Below, one piece after another: positions 59,179-64,000 of a stretch of DNA of 64,000 nucleotides. Source of the stretch: Eupeodes corollae (lineage: Eukaryota > Arthropoda > Insecta > Diptera > Syrphidae); assembly GCF_945859685.1 (NCBI RefSeq), contig NC_079147.1, positions 68,850,946 to 68,914,945 of the forward strand, in the 5' to 3' direction. Within the stretch, counting starts at the first letter, position 1. Every line of letters starts with the position of its first letter. The position numbers and the translations under genes were made by a program. Below the pieces are notes generated by a model, which searched no databases, was not told the DNA's origin, and worked only from the letters and a program-made list of their open reading frames with translations.

Positions 59179-59899
59179 CAGGGCCCTATTCCATAAAATA
59201 TTGACAGGTGACAAATTTGTCAAAAAATTCCAATGGCAAATTTATCATGACAATTTTGTCATTGTCATATACTGGCATTTCATTGTATAATCTTGAAATA
59301 AGACATGATCGAAAAACGATGAAATATGGAACTTATCTTTTATCTCTAGAATTTTGTTTGATGTTAGAAGTAACAGACCCAAGTGAAGAAGTGAACATAA
59401 ATAAAATAAATAACAGTCTCAAAATAAGTGTACTAAAGTTGTTTTAAGAAATATATATATTTTATTCGCAAAATTAAGCCAAACCTAGAGTATTGGTATG
59501 AAGGTTAATAAATAGAACACGAAAAATGACGTTTTTGGGAAGCAGCCATTTAACGAATCAAAATCACTTTCATTTGAAAATATATCGTTCATTATTTTAA
59601 GTCTTTTCATCGTAACTAAGTTTCCTGTTGTCAAATTAATACTGGCGCATATGTTAATTGTAACGTTTTTGTTCATTTCATAAAAGAATTGTCAGAACAA
59701 ATTTGTCGGAAAATTCATGACTTGTAAAAAAAATACTTGACAATTTCTTCATGAAACGAAAAGATGACAATCGTCGTATATTTTACTACAATTCTACAAA
59801 ATTGTAAAATTATTAATGAACAAAATTTTACAATTGTCAAGGTGTATATTAACAGGTGACAACCTTTACCAATTGTTAATGTTCATGAAATAGGCACTG
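59179..59899. mobile_element. Terminal-inverted-repeat element, about 720 bp
   Basis: The ends CAGGGCCCTATTCCATAAA and (complement of the right end) CAGTGCCTATTTCATGAAC are inverted repeats over about 30 bp. The interior is rich in TGACAA/TTGTCA words and has no transposase. The CAGNG start is hAT-like, but I do not see an 8-bp duplication (GCATAGAC versus GGACGTCT), so the superfamily is open. Confidence 0.6.
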
Positions 59900-59960
59900 G
59901 GACGTCTGCAGCCGTGGGGTGTGCATTTAAACGGCATCGGCCAACAGCCGGAAAATCTGA

Positions 59961-60447
59961 GTGGAATCGGCTAAGGTGATTGTTGATAAATGACAATCAA
60001 AATGATCGAATTTGATCTACATAAGGTGATAGTCAAATTGATACCTAAAAAGCTATCACAAAAAAATGTGATAGTCGTTTTCAAACAAATTTGTTTATTC
60101 TGAATAGAGCTACCAGACGCTTACACAAACGACTGAAAAATTTTCTTAGTTCACTTTATTTCTTTTAAAAACACATTCCTGTGACCGACAAAGCTTACGA
60201 CATTCGAAAAAAAACAAGAAAAGGAAGAATTTTATTCAAAATCAGGCAATTTAAAACTTTTATTTAGATATTTTATAAGAATCAATTTAAAATTTCACCA
60301 AGGCAACAACGAATTTTGACAATTTGAATCTAAAATTGTTCAATCGAATTGAATTGAGTTGAATCATCTTCCACAGACGGAATGAAAATGATAGTCAATT
60401 TGACTATCAAAAAATTGATAGTCAACAATCACCTTAGCCGATTCCAC
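59961..60447. mobile_element. MITE with 26-bp perfect inverted ends
   Basis: GTGGAATCGGCTAAGGTGAT plus TGTTGA at 59961-59986 is perfectly inverted at 60422-60447. Internal sub-terminal repeats (GATAGTCAAATTGA near 60027 and TAGTCAATTTGACTATCA near 60390) may be transposase-binding words. No coding capacity. Target duplication not recognised. Confidence 0.7.
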
Positions 60448-60499
60448 CCCTGCAAAAGAATATCGATCAATGAAAGATATTGATTGCAAACTTTTTTCT

Positions 60500-60560
60500 T
60501 TTTTTCGACAAACGGGTGAAAGGTTATCATGTGTGGGCCGCATGCCAATCTTTTTACACC
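60500..60560. repeat. Relic of the TAACTTCCCAT-type terminus
   Basis: CGACAAACGGGTGAAAGGTTATCATGT is related to the right terminus of 10021-10985 (CGACAGACGGGATGGGAAGT) and is followed by GTGGGCCGCATGCCA, parallel to TGGGTCGCATCCCAG there. Confidence 0.5.
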
Positions 60561-61089
60561 TTTGTACAACTTACACTTTTTCTGTTCAGAAAATAGGGGC
60601 TTCCAATTTATTTGAAGGTGTTAATAATGTATAATGATTTATCATAAATATTAAACTTTTAACTTAAATATTGCAATGGGAAACGAGAAACCTGGGATCT
60701 TTTAAAATTGTATTGATTTTGAAACATACAATCTTGTAACTTTGGATGATAAAGGCAACAATTCTAAATTATCGAATAATATCTGATAACTCATAAGCTA
60801 TTATCGATTAATTTCAAGTTGAATCACCAAGTCATCAGCATAGAGGAGAATCTTTATGAAATCTAACTAAAAGTGCATGCCCCAATAGAATATCAGCTAC
60901 TACGTCAATGTACAAGGCGAATAGAACAGAATTAAAAATGCATCCCTCTGGTACAGCTGCAGATTATTAAACTACTCTGAAAACTGAAAACTATCCCATA
61001 CAGTTGTTTTTGTGCTTTACCAAACGCATAAATTGTCAAAAAAAGTTATAGAAGAAAAGAGTACACTTAGAAATTGAATTCCCTATAAC
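60561..61089. other. Non-coding AT-rich stretch
   Basis: No gene. Minus-strand words near 60820-60960 (LYADDL-like at 60838 and a SCILFALYIDVV-like piece at 60900-60940) hint at an old LINE RT scrap. Confidence 0.4.
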
Positions 61090-62870
61090 AATATATTCAA
61101 CAAGTTTTTTTTAAATTCATTTTTATTAATTCAATCTTAAACCTATCGAAGCTAGTCAAAAATTCATAAAACAAGCCTAATTAACCATAACTTACAACTA
61201 ACTTACTGGTCCCATCCAGACACTCTAAGTTAAACAATAATACTTAATTGTAATGCCTTTCGGCCCTAAGATCTATTTTAACTTTAATTCAATTGTATTA
61301 ATTTTTGCATTCATTAGAAAATTTAAAAAACTAATATCGATATCCTTTTTTATTTTTACTTAAAAACTACTTAAAATAAGGTCCTTAATATAAAACTTAA
61401 TGCTAACTTAAACTACCTATTCTACCTATAAACTACTTAAAATTAGAACGAACACATTTTGTTCTTTTTTTTTTGTTATTATTTCATGTTATTTTTTTTT
61501 TTTGTATTTTTTGTGTGTATATATTTGTTTGTATTTTTTTTGTGCCACCATGCCTTTCCTACTTAAAACTAAACCCCAAACTATAAAACAAGTATGTAAG
61601 CCGGCCAAGGCTCAAAACCCCATCCCGACTACCCACTATCAAGTGCTGATTGAAGACACCAAAACTTTTTCTCCTGCTTCACCTTATCAGTTCGGTCCCG
61701 TTCGGACACAGCCCTACTGAATCGAAGGAGCTTTGCTCCGCCTTGTGCCATGACCTCCCGATTGTACAGGAGTCGCATATCCACGGTTCGTCGCCTGACG
61801 TGGTAGATTAGCGGAACTGCCAATCTATCCTGTATTAAACCGCATTTGTCTAAAAAGAGGAATGCCTCTGGTGGAATGAAGCAGCTCAAGCGTGTACTCT
61901 CAAAATACTCGTGGTTCGGATAGAACGGGCCGAAAATTAAATTGTTGGTCAAAGACATAGCTCTTGCAATGTGACCTCGAACGAGTTTTATTACGAAATT
62001 GTCAATTCGGTTGATTCAAGCCCCGTTGTATAGGACCTCGTTGGAGTAGTAATGCACATAAAAAGATTCGGCTGTTCGATATAAGCCGGTACATCGTCGT
62101 TAACACTGTCGCTCGAACACCTGAACCTTCTCCATCTGGGAAGGGGCAACGTTGAACCACACATGATAACTATAAACGATCATCGGCCGTATGAGGGCCA
62201 TGTAGCAAATTACCTTCACTCTGGGGTCGAGCCGACTGCTAAAAACAGCCGTTTTGTCTGGGTGAAGGCTGTTCTGGTCCTTCATCATCATTTATATATC
62301 TGTCGAAATATAAATACTGATCGAACCAGATACCGTGGTACTTCACTACACTTTTGCTTGCTAATGACTGCCGTGAAGATCAACGATGACCATCTTGCGC
62401 CAATTCCTGCACGTAACCACTATGGCCCTAGCCAACGGAGTCTGGAACAGAATTGTCTCCGACTTCTGGACATTTATTTTCAGTTTCCAGTCGTCGCAAA
62501 ATCGCTGAATCTTATGGAAATCACTCTGCAAGAGAATTCTAATAACCTCAATCTTTCGGGCAGTTCTGTACGTAATTAGATCGTCGGCGTACGCAATTGC
62601 CTTTGTAAGGCTACCTATCAGATCACTGGTGTAAATACTGAAGAGAATAGGCGAATTCACCGCTCTCTGTTGAAGACCATTTTTAATAAGGAATGTGGTG
62701 GTAGAAGTTGCATTGCCACTTTTGACAACAATCTTTCTGCCGTTAAGTATATGGTAAAGTATATACAACAACGGTTTGCTTATGCCAAGCCTGCTCAGTT
62801 TTAGGTAAACACCCTCTAACCATACGGTATCAAAATTCAAAGGCCTTTTCCAAATCAACCAATTCTTTAT
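61090..62870 (-). mobile_element. LINE copy related to the duplicated one, with 3' untranslated region
   Basis: Minus strand: RT palm with GLQQRAVNSPILFSIYTSDL and AYADDLITYRTARKIEVI (62891-62361), thumb VICYMALIRPMIVYSYHVWF (62291-62100), carboxy end NNLIFGPFYPNHEYFES (61958-61629), then about 550 bp of 3' untranslated DNA matching 23775-24220. G-to-R in the LQQG motif plus frameshifts disable it. Divergence from 24412-26333 is moderate, so this is an independent, older insertion, 5' truncated near 62870. Confidence 0.78.
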
Positions 62871-62874
62871 CAGT

Positions 62875-63060
62875 GACAAATCTGTTGCCAAATTTTATAA
62901 ATAAATTCCTGCCTACTAAACTTGTCGAATACAGCTTTTAAATTTACAAAACACACATTATTTTCGATATATTTTCTAGCAATATTTATAGTTATATGTG
63001 TATGTGGTTGAAAATCCAGGTCGGAAACCGGCTTGGAATTTGTGTTTAGGTATCACAATA
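62875..63060 (-). mobile_element. RT scrap of another LINE
   Basis: Minus strand: a NVCFVNLKAVFDKFSRQEFI motif A equivalent with preceding ITINIARKYIE. Only about 60 codons. It abuts the 5' end of the previous element. Confidence 0.5.
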
Positions 63061-63079
63061 ATGATTCTTATTCTCGACA

Positions 63080-63860
63080 ATTAACCGCTAGAAGAATCTC
63101 AGCACGCATATCTCAAAGGCAAGTCTACTGCGACGAACCTAGACGTAAAAGGTGCTTTTAATAACGTCCTTACTGAATCTATTTCCGAATCCCTTACTCA
63201 CTTCAGGAATCGGGAAAGCTGGTTCTGAAGAGAGTTAGCAACTGGGCCGCAACAATGAACTAGGTGTTAATCAGAGCAAAACTAAAGTCATGCTCTTTAT
63301 GACCAAAACTAAAATACATGGCTTCACCCGACCCCGACTGACAGATCAAATCCTGTTTTTATCGTCCAGCGTGAAATATCAAGGAATTATTCTAGATCAT
63401 AAACTAAACTGTAAAGTTTACATTGAAGAATCCGTTCATTGCCTTTTACGCCTGCGGAAAAACTTTAGGTAAGAAGTGAGGCCTTTCATCGAAGATGATT
63501 TTGTAGACAATTGCGCCTTGCAACGAATAAAACATCAAGAAACTAGAAAGAAAGGTTCAAAGAAAAGCTAATGTCGGAACTACAGGAGCCCTACGATCCT
63601 ATCCAACAGATGTCTTAAACCTCCTACCACTAAACCTACACATTATAAATATTTATAATCGTGCTAAGGCTTAAAGAATCTAACCGACACCGGATTCTGC
63701 ACTCCTGCCTTGAACGTCAGTCAAAATTTTAATGTCATCTTTCCTGTCAGAATGGATTGAATGGATGGCATGGTCACGAAAGACTTCGATGCCTTAAGTG
63801 TGGGATAAAATATGAATACAATTAAATCCATGGCACTGTCTTGAAAACTTCTGTCCACTA
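63080..63860 (+). mobile_element. LINE fragment with internally deleted RT
   Basis: Plus strand: QHAYLKGKSTA, KGAFNNVLTESI (motif A relic), then after deletion of motifs B and C LGVNQSKTKVMLFMTKTKI, VKYQGIILDHKLNCKVYIEE, and a thumb tail with GALRSYPTDVLNLLPLNLHI-like sequence. The layout matches LOA/R1-type RTs but the sequence is distant from 3458-7054. Confidence 0.55.
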
Positions 63861-64000
63861 TTTTAGATATTTTTGTCCTCCTATTGTTTTTTAATTTCTT
63901 CTATAAATAAATCTTCGCATTTTTTTCTTACAAATTTAGAATATTCATTTTAATTATTCTCGAAGGAAAGGAAGACTATTATTACATATTAGGAAATGTC

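Noticed and set aside
1..64000. CRISPR arrays, operons, phage or bacterial genes
   Set aside because: No regularly spaced identical repeats, no ribosome-binding sites before dense gene runs; all content is eukaryotic.

Overview
This window looks like insect nuclear DNA, most likely from a cyclorrhaphan fly (Diptera). It is AT-rich, has spliced genes with GTAAGT donors, contains a Drosophila-type TATA/Inr promoter, and carries many dipteran-type non-LTR retrotransposons, mariner/Tc1/hAT elements, a Helitron and a tRNA-derived SINE. There are no operons, CRISPR arrays or prokaryotic signals. Two host genes can be supported, both on the + strand. I cannot name the species.

Host genes. (1) A complete two-exon cytochrome P450 of the Cyp307a group (spook/spookier, a Halloween ecdysteroidogenic enzyme) lies at 17950-21833. 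It has a well-spaced TATA box and initiator at 17543-17578, a 2.1 kb phase-1 intron, and candidate poly(A) signals near 22623-22658. Having an intron, it resembles the spookier (Cyp307a2) type rather than the intronless Drosophila spook. (2) The first coding exon of alpha-catenin lies at 34756-34909. No further alpha-catenin exon was found, so its first intron should run from 34910 past the end of the window (more than 29 kb) and hosts most of the transposon debris on the right. As I recall, Drosophila melanogaster alpha-Cat and spookier both lie in proximal or heterochromatic 3L, so the pair may mark conserved pericentromeric linkage.

Layout. 1-10 kb: LINE debris, with an apparently full-length LOA-clade LINE (3355-8960, minus) inserted into the reverse transcriptase gene of another LINE. 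10-16 kb: a tandem-repeat-bearing element, a DD41D (rosa-like) mariner, a tRNA-derived SINE with an 18-bp target duplication, a hAT-type miniature element with an 8-bp target duplication, and a second mariner. 16-23 kb: the Cyp307a gene and its flanks. 23.5-30 kb: a SINE relic and a LINE, 2829 bp of which is present twice in tandem without visible difference. 30-34 kb: a 5'-truncated LOA copy with matching target duplications, a hAT transposase relic and a mariner relic. 34-64 kb: alpha-catenin exon 1 and its presumed intron, holding LOA copies (one inserted into another), RTE-like LINE copies, a Tc1 deletion derivative, a TE-poor microsatellite-rich island (49.5-53.9 kb) with a speculative alternative first exon, a decayed Helitron and two terminal-inverted-repeat elements.

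The two host genes act in unrelated processes (ecdysone synthesis and cadherin-actin adhesion). No undescribed molecular system was found. The most informative signals are the gene linkage, the exact tandem duplication, the pentamer (TAACC)n tails shared by LOA copies, the SINE family, and a marked excess of TGTCA/TGACA in the Cyp307a intron.
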